A program made the translations under genes and the position numbers. From contig NZ_CP060007.1 in assembly GCF_014168535.1 (NCBI RefSeq), forward strand, positions 4,526,001 through 4,590,000: 64,000 bases of DNA. The letters are read 5' to 3'. This stretch comes from Lacibacter sediminis (lineage in GTDB: Bacteria; Bacteroidota; Bacteroidia; Chitinophagales; Chitinophagaceae). The stretch's first letter is position 1; each line of letters opens with the position of its first letter. Shown here in pieces: positions 43,793-52,623 of the stretch. Under the pieces are notes generated by a model. It was given only the letters and a program-made list of their open reading frames with translations. It had not been told where the DNA came from and searched no databases.

Positions 43793-44539
43793 ATGAGTAA
43801 CAAACAAAAGTTAGCAATAGTAACAGGCGGAGGCTCGGGACTGGGTCTTGCAATAGCAAAAGCGTTTACGGAAAACAATATCAAAACGATCATTGTCGGT
43901 CGTGATGAAGAAAAGTTGAAAACGGCAAAAGCAGAATTAGGTGAGAATGGATTTTACAAAGTGTGCGATCTGAGCGATCTCTCAACCATTCCTGCATTGA
44001 TTGAAAATATTACTACTGAGTCTGGACCAATCGACATTCTTGTAAACAATGCAGGTATTAATCAAAAGAAAGTATTTGAAGAAGTAACAGATGAAGAATT
44101 TCAACGCATCCTTACAACGAATGTAACAGCAGTGTTCAGCATAAGTCGTGAAGTGGTGAAAGATATGCTGAAGCGTAAAAGCGGATGTATCATCAATATC
44201 AGTTCAATGGCCGCACAATATGGATTACCGAAAGTAATTGCCTATAGCGCAAGTAAAACAGCGATCGATGGAATGACGAGAGCAATGGCTGTTGAACTTA
44301 GTCCGAATGGTATTCGTGTAAATGCAATTGCACCAGGATTTATTTATAGTGCAATGACGGAAAAGGCATTGAACAGCGATCCTGAAAGGAAAGCAAAAGT
44401 ATTTAACCGCACACCAATGGGCCACATGGGACAACCGGAAGATATTGGTGCTGCAGCTTTATACTTGGCAAGCGATGCTGCCAAATATGTAACAGGTGTT
44501 GTGCTGCCGGTTGATGGCGGTAACAGCATCGGTTTCTAA
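43793..44539 (+). CDS. SDR-family oxidoreductase; proposed fructuronate reductase (mannonate dehydrogenase)
   Basis: 248 aa classical short-chain dehydrogenase. TGGGSGLGLAIA (cofactor loop), NNAGI, the catalytic Ser in NISSMAAQ, YSASK (Tyr/Lys), and APGFIYSAMTEK. Closest in character to gluconate 5-dehydrogenase/KduD-type enzymes. B. subtilis UxuB (YjmF) is an SDR that makes mannonate from fructuronate. Its position between GH67 and GH115, with uxuA elsewhere in the locus, makes that role attractive here. This is inference from context; a different sugar-acid substrate is possible. Confidence 0.85.
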   Translation: MSNKQKLAIVTGGGSGLGLAIAKAFTENNIKTIIVGRDEEKLKTAKAELGENGFYKVCDLSDLSTIPALIENITTESGPIDILVNNAGINQKKVFEEVTDEEFQRILTTNVTAVFSISREVVKDMLKRKSGCIINISSMAAQYGLPKVIAYSASKTAIDGMTRAMAVELSPNGIRVNAIAPGFIYSAMTEKALNSDPERKAKVFNRTPMGHMGQPEDIGAAALYLASDAAKYVTGVVLPVDGGNSIGF

Positions 44540-44559
44540 AATGACGAACGATTGATCTC

Positions 44560-44595
44560 AACCTGTTCTGCATTGACTGTAGTGCAGAACAGGTT
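44560..44595 (+). terminator. Intercistronic hairpin between the SDR and GH115 genes
   Basis: Perfect 13-bp arms AACCTGTTCTGCA / TGCAGAACAGGTT with a 10-nt loop, then TTATA. It lies 20 bp after the SDR stop and 18 bp before the GH115 ATG. The short T-run suggests partial termination or RNA protection within the operon. Confidence 0.75.
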
Positions 44596-44613
44596 TTATA
44601 TAGAAAAACAGAT

Positions 44614-47172
44614 ATGAAAAAAACGATCTTGCTTGTCGTACTTATTGGTGCATGCATAATGGGTACCAACGCACAACTGCTTGCAGAAAAAGCGGGTGCC
44701 ACCTCGTATGCTTTATCAGGTGCAACTATTCTTGTTGATAAGAATGATTATACAGTTATAAACAAAGCTGCACTTTTTTTTGCAAGCGATATGCAATCGG
44801 TTACATTGAAACAATTGCCCATCAGTAATACCATTGCCAATACCTCCCGTACCGCTATCATCATTGGTTCTGTTGACAAATCCTCGTTTATTAAACAACT
44901 CATCCAACAAAAGAAATTAAACGTTTCAGATATAAAAGGCAAATGGGAAGCCTATAAAATTCTTACTGTAAAAAATCCAGTGAAAGGTATTGATCAGGCG
45001 CTTGTAATTGTCGGCAGCGACAGAAGAGCAACGGCATTCGCTGTATTTGAATTGAGTAAACAAATTGGTGTATCGCCTTGGTATTGGTGGGCCGATGTAC
45101 CTGTTCAAACAAAAAAAGAAATCTTCATTAATACGAACCCTGCTATCACTGATGCACCAAAGGTAAAATACCGTGGCATCTTTATTAACGATGAAGCACC
45201 TGCACTCAGCAATTGGAGCAAAGAAAAATTCGGTGGCTTCAATTCGAAATTTTATGCAAAGGTGTTTGAGTTAATGCTTCGTTTAAAATCCAACTATATC
45301 TGGCCTGCCATGTGGGGCAATGCTTTTTATGATGATGATTCGCTGAACATAAAAGTTGCAGATGAATATGGTATCGTCATCGGCACATCACATCATGAAC
45401 CGCTCATGCGTGCACACGATGAATGGCGACGTTACGGCAAAAAGCAAAAATGGAATTATGACAGTACAGAATCCGGACTGAAAGAATTCTGGCGTGGCGG
45501 AATGCAGCGTGCATGGAACGAAAAAATTGTAAGCGTTGGTATGCGTGGCGATGGTGATGAACCAATGAGCCGTGAAACAGCTACTTCCCTACTCGAACGC
45601 ATTGTAAAAGATCAACGTGAAATTATTAAGAATGTAACCGGCAAACCTGCTGAACAAACGCCGCAACTCTGGGCATTGTACAAAGAGGTACAGGACTACT
45701 ATGATAAAGGCATGCGTGTGCCTGATGATGTTACATTGTTATTATGTGATGATAACTGGGGCAATCTCCGCAAGCTGCCAAAGCCAAATGAAAAGCCTCG
45801 CAAAGGTGGTTATGGTATTTATTATCATTTCGATTATGTTGGTGGTCCACGTAATTACAAATGGCTTAATACAAATCCGCTGCCACGCATCTGGGAACAG
45901 ATGCATCTGGCATACGAACATAATGTAAAAGATATCTGGATCGTGAATGTGGGCGATATCAAACCAATGGAACTTCCCATTTCATTCTTTTTAGATTATG
46001 CATGGGATCCAACAAAGATTGATGCTGCAGATATTCAAGGATACACAGAAAAATGGGCTGCTCAACAATTCGGAACAAAACATGCAACCGCTATTGCCGA
46101 ACTGCTTGCGAAATATGCTAAGTACAATGGCAGAAGAAAACCGGAACTGCTCGACGACAGAACCTATAGTCTTTTCTATGGTGAGTGGGAACAAGTAGTA
46201 AATGATTACAATGACCTGCTGACAAAAGCAGAAGACATCAACAATGATTTAACTGCTCAACAGAAAGACGCATTTTATCAATTGGTGCTTCACCCGATTA
46301 AAGCGTGTGCGAACCTCAACGAAATGTATTACAATGTTGCAATGAACAAAACAGCATTTAAAGAAAAGTATGCATCAACAGTTGAATATGCCGACAGGGC
46401 AAAAGAACTCTATAAAAAAGATTCACTCATTACAATAGAATACCACAAACTCAATGGCGGCAAGTGGAATCACATGATGAGTCAAACGCATATTGGTTAT
46501 ACATATTGGCAACAACCCCCGTTCAACAAAATGCCAGCTGTGCAATATCTTCCCGAAGGCACCACATTTAAAGATGAGATTATTTCAATAGGCAGAATAC
46601 CGCAAGCAGAATATCCAGCAACTGCAAAGCCTAATAGCTTTATGGAACGATTTGCTGTTGTTTCGATTGAAGCAGCCCATTTCACCAAAGCAAACAACAG
46701 CAAGACAATTTCCTGGAAGCTGTTACCCGATCATGGCAGAACAGGTGATGCGGTTACAACAGTTCCTGTAACAGCACCTGAACAAAAACCATCAGCATCA
46801 ACACCGTTTCTGGAATTTGAAATTTATACGTATAGCAAAGACAGTTTTACAATTCATGCATACTTCTCTCCATCATTGAATTTCCATAATACAGAGAACG
46901 GTTTGCAATATGCCATTTCTGTTGATGATGAAGCCCCGCAAATTATCAGCCTCAACAAAGAAGATAAAAACAGCATTAGCGGTATCTGGAATAAATGGGT
47001 GGGCGAAAGTATTATCATCAAAACAAGTAAACATAAGATCAACACACCCGGTAAGCATGTGATCAAATACTGGATGGTGAACAGTGGTGTGGTATTACAA
47101 AAAATGGTGGCTGATTTTGGTGACATGAAACCAAGTTATCTCGGCCCACCTGAAACAAGAATCAACAAATAA
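44614..47172 (+). CDS. GH115 alpha-glucuronidase, exported
   Basis: 852 aa. Signal peptide ending TNAQ (about residue 21). GH115 removes (4-O-methyl)glucuronate from internal as well as terminal xyloses of polymeric xylan, complementing GH67. The N-terminal domain has VIVGSDRRATAFAVFELSKQIGVSPWYWWADVP. The TIM barrel follows with KYRGIFINDEAPALSNW, LKSNYIWPAMWGNAFYDDD, GTSHHEPLMRAHDEW, GMRGDGDEPM and HFDYVGGPRNYKW. A helical domain and a C-terminal beta domain (about 690-850) complete it, as in BoAgu115A-type enzymes. Lies between the SDR and GH10 genes. Confidence 0.96.
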   Translation: MKKTILLVVLIGACIMGTNAQLLAEKAGATSYALSGATILVDKNDYTVINKAALFFASDMQSVTLKQLPISNTIANTSRTAIIIGSVDKSSFIKQLIQQKKLNVSDIKGKWEAYKILTVKNPVKGIDQALVIVGSDRRATAFAVFELSKQIGVSPWYWWADVPVQTKKEIFINTNPAITDAPKVKYRGIFINDEAPALSNWSKEKFGGFNSKFYAKVFELMLRLKSNYIWPAMWGNAFYDDDSLNIKVADEYGIVIGTSHHEPLMRAHDEWRRYGKKQKWNYDSTESGLKEFWRGGMQRAWNEKIVSVGMRGDGDEPMSRETATSLLERIVKDQREIIKNVTGKPAEQTPQLWALYKEVQDYYDKGMRVPDDVTLLLCDDNWGNLRKLPKPNEKPRKGGYGIYYHFDYVGGPRNYKWLNTNPLPRIWEQMHLAYEHNVKDIWIVNVGDIKPMELPISFFLDYAWDPTKIDAADIQGYTEKWAAQQFGTKHATAIAELLAKYAKYNGRRKPELLDDRTYSLFYGEWEQVVNDYNDLLTKAEDINNDLTAQQKDAFYQLVLHPIKACANLNEMYYNVAMNKTAFKEKYASTVEYADRAKELYKKDSLITIEYHKLNGGKWNHMMSQTHIGYTYWQQPPFNKMPAVQYLPEGTTFKDEIISIGRIPQAEYPATAKPNSFMERFAVVSIEAAHFTKANNSKTISWKLLPDHGRTGDAVTTVPVTAPEQKPSASTPFLEFEIYTYSKDSFTIHAYFSPSLNFHNTENGLQYAISVDDEAPQIISLNKEDKNSISGIWNKWVGESIIIKTSKHKINTPGKHVIKYWMVNSGVVLQKMVADFGDMKPSYLGPPETRINK

Positions 47173-47202
47173 TATTTATACATCTTGCCTAAATCAAAAA
47201 AC

Positions 47203-48315
47203 ATGAAAAAGTTCATTTCGAAATTCGCTGTTGCTGCGGCCATACTGGCTTGCTTTGCGTACTGTACAAGCACAAGCAGAATGGGTGCTGCCGGTAATTC
47301 ACTGAAAGAAGCATATAAAAAAGATTTTCTTATCGGTACTGCATTGAACACACAACAGATCGAAGAAAAAGATCCCAAAGCAAATGCATTGATCGTACAA
47401 CAGTTCAATGCTATTACGCCGGAAAATATTATGAAGGCGGAGATCATTCATCCTGAATGGGACAGATATAATTTTGACCTGGCCGATAAAATTGTTGCGT
47501 ACGGCGCAAAGAACAACATGAAAGTGAATGGCCATACACTCATCTGGCATAGTCAGTTACCACAGTTTGCAAGAAGAATAAAAGATGTTGACTCATTCAA
47601 AACATTTTTCATCAATCATATCAATACTGTTGCAGGCCGTTACAGTGGAAAAATCTTTTCATGGGATGTGGTGAATGAAGCATTGAATGAAGATGGTACC
47701 ATGCGCAAATCGATCTTCCTCGATAAAATGGGAGATGGCTTTGTTACAGAAGCATTTCGTCTTGCAGAAAAAGCTTCACCCGGTACCGAACTTTATTACA
47801 ACGATTATAATAACGAACAACCTAAAAAACGTGAAGGCTGTATTGCATTGGTGAAAAAAGTACAGGCTGCGGGTGTGCGCATTGATGGTGTAGGCATTCA
47901 GGGACATTGGCATATTGGCCGTGTACCGTTAAAAGATATTGAAGAAAGTATCCTTGCATATCATGCATTGGGATTGAAAGTGATGATCACAGAGCTGGAT
48001 ATTGAAATGCTGCCACGTAATTTTCAAGGAGCAGATGTTAACCAACGCCAGGCTTCCAATCCTGAATTGAATCCTTATGCAAATGGAATCCCCGACAGCT
48101 TACTGCAAAAACAGGCAACCGATTATGCCAACCTGTTCAAACTGTTTTTAAAACACAAGGATAAAATTACACGTGTAACTTTTTGGGGTGTTGATGACGG
48201 ACAAAGCTGGCTCAACGGATGGCCTGTGCGTGGCAGAACGAACTATCCACTTTTATTCGATCGTGCATTTCAACCAAAGCCTGCCTATCATGCAGTAATG
48301 GCATTAAAAAAATAA
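47203..48315 (+). CDS. GH10 endo-1,4-beta-xylanase, lipoprotein
   Basis: 370 aa from the ATG at 47203; a TTG at 47185 is in frame but adds only polar residues before the signal peptide. Probable lipoprotein signal (KFAVAAAILAC). GH10 barrel: FLIGTALN, FNAITPENIMK, GHTLIWHSQLP, WDVVNEALNE (acid/base Glu159), GVGIQGHWH, ITELDIE (nucleophile Glu264) and FWGVDDGQSWL. It cuts the xylan backbone between glucuronate or arabinose decorations. Single-domain, without carbohydrate-binding modules. 30 nt after GH115. Confidence 0.97.
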   Translation: MKKFISKFAVAAAILACFAYCTSTSRMGAAGNSLKEAYKKDFLIGTALNTQQIEEKDPKANALIVQQFNAITPENIMKAEIIHPEWDRYNFDLADKIVAYGAKNNMKVNGHTLIWHSQLPQFARRIKDVDSFKTFFINHINTVAGRYSGKIFSWDVVNEALNEDGTMRKSIFLDKMGDGFVTEAFRLAEKASPGTELYYNDYNNEQPKKREGCIALVKKVQAAGVRIDGVGIQGHWHIGRVPLKDIEESILAYHALGLKVMITELDIEMLPRNFQGADVNQRQASNPELNPYANGIPDSLLQKQATDYANLFKLFLKHKDKITRVTFWGVDDGQSWLNGWPVRGRTNYPLLFDRAFQPKPAYHAVMALKK

Positions 48316-48343
48316 TTCATTGTCCGGTCAATAAATCATACAC

Positions 48344-49780
48344 ATGGAATCATCATCACAAAAATTATCGGTAAAGGAAAAGGTAGGATACAGTTTAGGC
48401 GATCTTGCTGCCAATCTCGTGTTTCAAACACTTGTAACCTACTTGGCCTATTTCTATACAGATATCTATGGCCTCGATACCAACCACGCATCGGCATTAA
48501 TGTTAATCGTGGGCTTGGTCGCTGCTTTTGCTTTCAACCCAATCATTGGTGCTATTGCAGATAGGACTGTTTCCAAGTGGGGCAAGTTTCGTCCGTGGAT
48601 TTTATTTACCGCTGTTCCCTTGGGTGTAATTGCATTGCTTGCATTCAGCACTCCAGATTTTTCTTACAAAGGAAAAGTGATTTATGCAGTTGTTACCTAC
48701 ACGCTGTTATTGTTGTTATATGCAGCAAACAATCTTCCTTACTCTGCTTTAAGTGGTGTGATTACCGGCGACATGAAAGAACGCAACAGCATGTCGGCCT
48801 ATCGTTTTGTAGCGGTAATGTTTGCACAGTTTTTTGTGCAGGTATTTATGCTGCCCATTATTGTTGCTGCAGGTGGTGGTGATAAAGCAGTTGGTATTGA
48901 AAAAGTAATGACCTGGTTAGCCATTATTGGAACAGTAATGTTACTAATCACCTTCTTTACAACAAGGGAACGTATTGTACCAAAGCCGGAACAGAAATCT
49001 AGTTTAAAAGAAGACCTGGCAGACTTGTTTAAAAACAGGCCTTGGGTAATTATGTTGGTGTTGACCATCCTTGTGTTTATTACGCTTGCAATGAAAGGCG
49101 GTTCCTATGTTTACTATTTTAAGAATTATGTAGATAAAGAAAGGTTAACCGAATTTATTACTCCTATCCTAAACGGGTTTTCGAATGTTGGTATCAACTT
49201 TTTTGGTGAAGATCCTGTGTCAGCAGGTTTTGGTTTGTTTAATGCCGGCGGAATTATTTTCATGATTGTTGGCATTGGTTTTTCCAAACGTCTTGCAGAT
49301 AAATATGGCAAACGGGATGTGTTTGGAGTAGCCCTGGTTATTTCAACGCTGTTTATCTTTCTATTTTATTTCTTTTCGGCAACCTCAGTTGAGCTGATGT
49401 TTGGTTCACAAATTTTGCATGGCTTTTTCTATGGCATCACGATTCCATTATTATGGGCCATGATCGCTGATGTGGCCGATTACAGCGAATGGAAGAATAA
49501 CAGACGTGCAACTGCGATCATTTTCTCAGCCATGATGGTTGGATTGAAAACAGGATTAAGTGTTGGTAATGCTTTATTGACATGGATATTAGGTCTCTTC
49601 AACTATGCTGCCAATAGTGAAACCGCACAAACAGCAACCGCAATAGAGGGTACAAAATTGTTAGTGAGTGTATTCCCTTCTATTCCCTTTTTACTAGGAG
49701 CCGGCTTGTTGTTCTTCTATGAGATCAACAAGAAAATGGAAACACAAATTGAAAACGATTTGAAAATACGACGAGCTTAA
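48344..49780 (+). CDS. GPH-family sugar:cation symporter (MFS)
   Basis: 478 aa with about 12 membrane helices. The N-terminus KEKVGYSLGDLAANLVFQTLVTYLAYFYTDIYG and the loop GAIADRTVSKWGKFRPWIL are signatures of the glycoside-pentoside-hexuronide (GPH) group, to which MelB, XylP and XynB belong. The DVADYSEWKNNRRATAI motif in the C-terminal half is also typical. It sits in the inner membrane and probably imports xylo-oligosaccharides or aldouronic acids from the periplasm. It is placed between GH10 and a cytosolic GH43, which could hydrolyse the imported product. Confidence 0.94.
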   Translation: MESSSQKLSVKEKVGYSLGDLAANLVFQTLVTYLAYFYTDIYGLDTNHASALMLIVGLVAAFAFNPIIGAIADRTVSKWGKFRPWILFTAVPLGVIALLAFSTPDFSYKGKVIYAVVTYTLLLLLYAANNLPYSALSGVITGDMKERNSMSAYRFVAVMFAQFFVQVFMLPIIVAAGGGDKAVGIEKVMTWLAIIGTVMLLITFFTTRERIVPKPEQKSSLKEDLADLFKNRPWVIMLVLTILVFITLAMKGGSYVYYFKNYVDKERLTEFITPILNGFSNVGINFFGEDPVSAGFGLFNAGGIIFMIVGIGFSKRLADKYGKRDVFGVALVISTLFIFLFYFFSATSVELMFGSQILHGFFYGITIPLLWAMIADVADYSEWKNNRRATAIIFSAMMVGLKTGLSVGNALLTWILGLFNYAANSETAQTATAIEGTKLLVSVFPSIPFLLGAGLLFFYEINKKMETQIENDLKIRRA

Positions 49781-49833
49781 ATTTTTAACTACGCCCGTCA
49801 GGCGTTCTCGTCGGACGGAACAAAAAACAAGTT

Positions 49834-50871
49834 ATGCCGGAAGACAGCATTGATCATATCGACTTTGATGAATTAAACAGCAAAGCAATTTCGCAACCGT
49901 TGGTGAAACATATTTACACAGCCGATCCATCGGCGCATGTGTTCAACGGAAAAATTTATATCTATCCATCGCATGATGTGGATGCAGGTGATGCGTTTGA
50001 TGATCTCGGCAGTCATTTCGCTATGGAAGATTACCATATCCTTTCGATGGATTCGCCAACGAGTGAAACTGTTGATAATGGACTTGCATTACATGTAAAT
50101 GATGTACCGTGGGCAGCAAAACAAATGTGGGCACCCGATGCTGCAGAGAAAGATGGTAAGTATTATTTATTCTTTCCTGCAAAAGATCATGACGGTATTT
50201 TCAGAATTGGTGTAGCGGTAAGTGATTCACCTGTTGGTCCATTTACAGCACAACCGGAAGCAATCAAAAACAGTTTCTCCATTGACCCGGCTGTATTCAA
50301 AGATGATGATGGAAGTTATTATATGTACTTCGGTGGTATCTGGGGAGGACAATTGCAACGTTGGCGCACAGGAAAGTTTAATGCTGATCAACCGGAAAGC
50401 CCGGTTGCATTTTTACCGGAAGCAAATGAACCTGCATTGTGTCCAAAGATGGCAAAGCTCACAGATGATTTATTAGAGTTTGCCGAAGATGTAAAAGATA
50501 TTTTGATAACTGATGAAAACGGTCAACCGCTTTTACAAGGCGATACCGACCGGCGTTTCTTTGAAGCAAGCTGGATGCATAAATATAACGGCAAATATTA
50601 TTTCTCCTATTCAACAGGCGATACACATTACCTGTGTTATGCAATTGGCGATAATCCTTATGGTCCGTTCAAATATGCAGGAAGAATTTTAGAACCTGTT
50701 GTAGGCTGGACATCACATCATTCGATCTGTGCATTTGAAAACAAATGGTATTTGTTTTATCACGACAGCAGTTTAAGTAAAGGTGTTACGCATTTACGCA
50801 GTGTGAAAGTAACCGAGCTTATTCATGATGAGAATGGCTTTATGAAAACGATCAAACCTTACAACGATTAA
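49834..50871 (+). CDS. GH43 beta-xylosidase/alpha-L-arabinofuranosidase, cytosolic
   Basis: 345 aa without signal peptide, so it should work in the cytosol on material brought in by the symporter encoded just before it. The five-bladed propeller is visible: TADPSAHVFNGKIYIYPSHD (catalytic base Asp), FSIDPAVFKDDDGSYYMYFGG (Asp), FFEASWMHKYNGKYYFSYS (acid Glu), then GWTSHHSICAFENKWYLFYHD. This single-domain form resembles subfamily GH43_1. It precedes a second, exported GH43 by 13 nt. Xylosidase versus arabinofuranosidase activity cannot be settled from sequence. Confidence 0.93.
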   Translation: MPEDSIDHIDFDELNSKAISQPLVKHIYTADPSAHVFNGKIYIYPSHDVDAGDAFDDLGSHFAMEDYHILSMDSPTSETVDNGLALHVNDVPWAAKQMWAPDAAEKDGKYYLFFPAKDHDGIFRIGVAVSDSPVGPFTAQPEAIKNSFSIDPAVFKDDDGSYYMYFGGIWGGQLQRWRTGKFNADQPESPVAFLPEANEPALCPKMAKLTDDLLEFAEDVKDILITDENGQPLLQGDTDRRFFEASWMHKYNGKYYFSYSTGDTHYLCYAIGDNPYGPFKYAGRILEPVVGWTSHHSICAFENKWYLFYHDSSLSKGVTHLRSVKVTELIHDENGFMKTIKPYND

Positions 50872-50884
50872 ACGACAACATAGA

Positions 50885-52567
50885 ATGAGGAAAATTCTTT
50901 CAGCAGCATTATTCAGTTTTGTATTCTTAATTACGAATGCACAAACTTTTAATAACCCGATACTCGCAGGGTTTTATCCTGATCCAAGTATCTGCCGTGT
51001 CGGGAATGATTATTATGTAACCAATTCCACCTTTGCTTATTTTCCCGGCCTTCCAATCTTTCACAGCACCGACCTGGTGAATTGGAAACAAATTGGCAAT
51101 GCAATGGACAGAGAAGAACAATTAGATCAAACGAATGCAGGTGTATCAAGAGGTTTATTTGCTCCAACTATCCGTTATCATAAAGGAACATTCTATATTC
51201 TTTGTACACTCATTGATAAAAAAGGAAATTTCATCATCACAGCAAAAGATCCGAAAGGTCCGTGGAGTAATCCCATCTGGTTGCCGCAGGTACGTGGCAT
51301 TGATCCATCAATTGATTTTGTAGATGATAAAGCCTATGTTGTTTACAACAACGATGCACCGGATAACAAACCGTTATACAACGGTCACCGCACCATCCGT
51401 ATGTATGAATTTGATATTGATGCGATGAAAGTAGTAGGCGAAGAAATTCTATTGGTGAATGGTGGAACAGATCTTTCTAAAAAACCGATCTGGATCGAAG
51501 CGCCGCATATTTTCAAAAAAGATGATTGGTATTATTTGATTTGTGCAGAAGGTGGAACAGGATACAATCATACAGAAGTTGTGTTCAGAAGTAAATCCGT
51601 AAAAGGGCCATATGTTTCGTATGAGAAGAATCCCATTCTTACACAAAAGCATTTGGATAAGAAACGACCCAATCCTATTACAACAACAGGTCATGCAGAT
51701 TTTGTAGAAACACCTGATGGAAAATGGTATGCTGTGTTTCTTGCCTGTCGTCCTTACGATGATGATTTTTATACAACCGGTCGTGAAACATTTTTATTAC
51801 CTGTTGAATGGAAAGATGGATGGCCGCATATACTCGAAGGCGATGCAACAGTGCCTTACAGCTTACCTGTTCCTCAGCCGGCCATCACCAAAAAAGTAAA
51901 CAATCCGTTTGGTGGCAATGTAACATTCAGAGATGATTTCAAGACAGATAAATTTGATTCCCGTTATCTCTTCTTACGCAATCCTGAAAAAGATGTGTAC
52001 AGCTTAACAGCAAAAAAAGGATCGCTGCAATTAGCATTACGTCCGCAAACTGCTACTGAAAGAAAAAGTCCTTCCTTTCTCGGTTACCGTCAAAATAACC
52101 TGAAAGGATATGCTGCTACCTGCCTCAATTTCACAGCTGCATCAGAAAAAGAAAAAGCAGGTATGCTCATTTTCCAGAGTGAAAATTTCTACTACCTCCT
52201 GTGCAAGTCAGTTGAAAATGGTGCACCTGTTGTTCAATTGTTCAAATCGCCTGCAAGAGGAAAAACAGAACCGGAGTTATTGGCATCGCAAAAATTAAGT
52301 TCATCGAAAGAATTGTTTTTGAAAATAGAAGCAAGGGCTGATACGTATGCCTTCTTTTTTGCAGAAAAGAAAAACCATTGGAAACTGCTGAAAGAAGGTG
52401 TTGATGGTTCGTTCCTTACAACAAAGGTGGCGGAAGGATTTGTAGGAAGCCTGTTTGCATTATACGGCACGTCCAATGGTGCAGCCACATCATCAGTGGC
52501 GTTGTACGATTGGTTTGAGTACAAAGGAAACGATGATGCTTTAAAAAGTAAGCAGTTACATTATTAA
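50885..52567 (+). CDS. GH43 beta-xylosidase/arabinofuranosidase with C-terminal beta-sandwich, exported
   Basis: 560 aa. Signal peptide ending TNAQ (residue 20). The propeller has FYPDPSICRVGNDYYVTNSTF (base Asp), GIDPSIDFVDD, WIEAPHIFKKDDWYYLICAEGG (acid Glu) and TGHADFVETPDGKWYAVFLACRP. The C-terminal half (about 345-555; FRDDFKTDKFDSRYLFLRNP) is the GH43 C2 beta-sandwich found in the subfamily 12-type enzymes. It probably trims arabinose or xylose from oligomers in the periplasm. In operon with the cytosolic GH43 (13 nt upstream) and GH3 (56 nt downstream). Confidence 0.94.
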   Translation: MRKILSAALFSFVFLITNAQTFNNPILAGFYPDPSICRVGNDYYVTNSTFAYFPGLPIFHSTDLVNWKQIGNAMDREEQLDQTNAGVSRGLFAPTIRYHKGTFYILCTLIDKKGNFIITAKDPKGPWSNPIWLPQVRGIDPSIDFVDDKAYVVYNNDAPDNKPLYNGHRTIRMYEFDIDAMKVVGEEILLVNGGTDLSKKPIWIEAPHIFKKDDWYYLICAEGGTGYNHTEVVFRSKSVKGPYVSYEKNPILTQKHLDKKRPNPITTTGHADFVETPDGKWYAVFLACRPYDDDFYTTGRETFLLPVEWKDGWPHILEGDATVPYSLPVPQPAITKKVNNPFGGNVTFRDDFKTDKFDSRYLFLRNPEKDVYSLTAKKGSLQLALRPQTATERKSPSFLGYRQNNLKGYAATCLNFTAASEKEKAGMLIFQSENFYYLLCKSVENGAPVVQLFKSPARGKTEPELLASQKLSSSKELFLKIEARADTYAFFFAEKKNHWKLLKEGVDGSFLTTKVAEGFVGSLFALYGTSNGAATSSVALYDWFEYKGNDDALKSKQLHY

Positions 52568-52623
52568 AGATGTAATAGGCTTTCATATTTTGTTCAATTA
52601 AACCAGGATCAAATCATATTACA

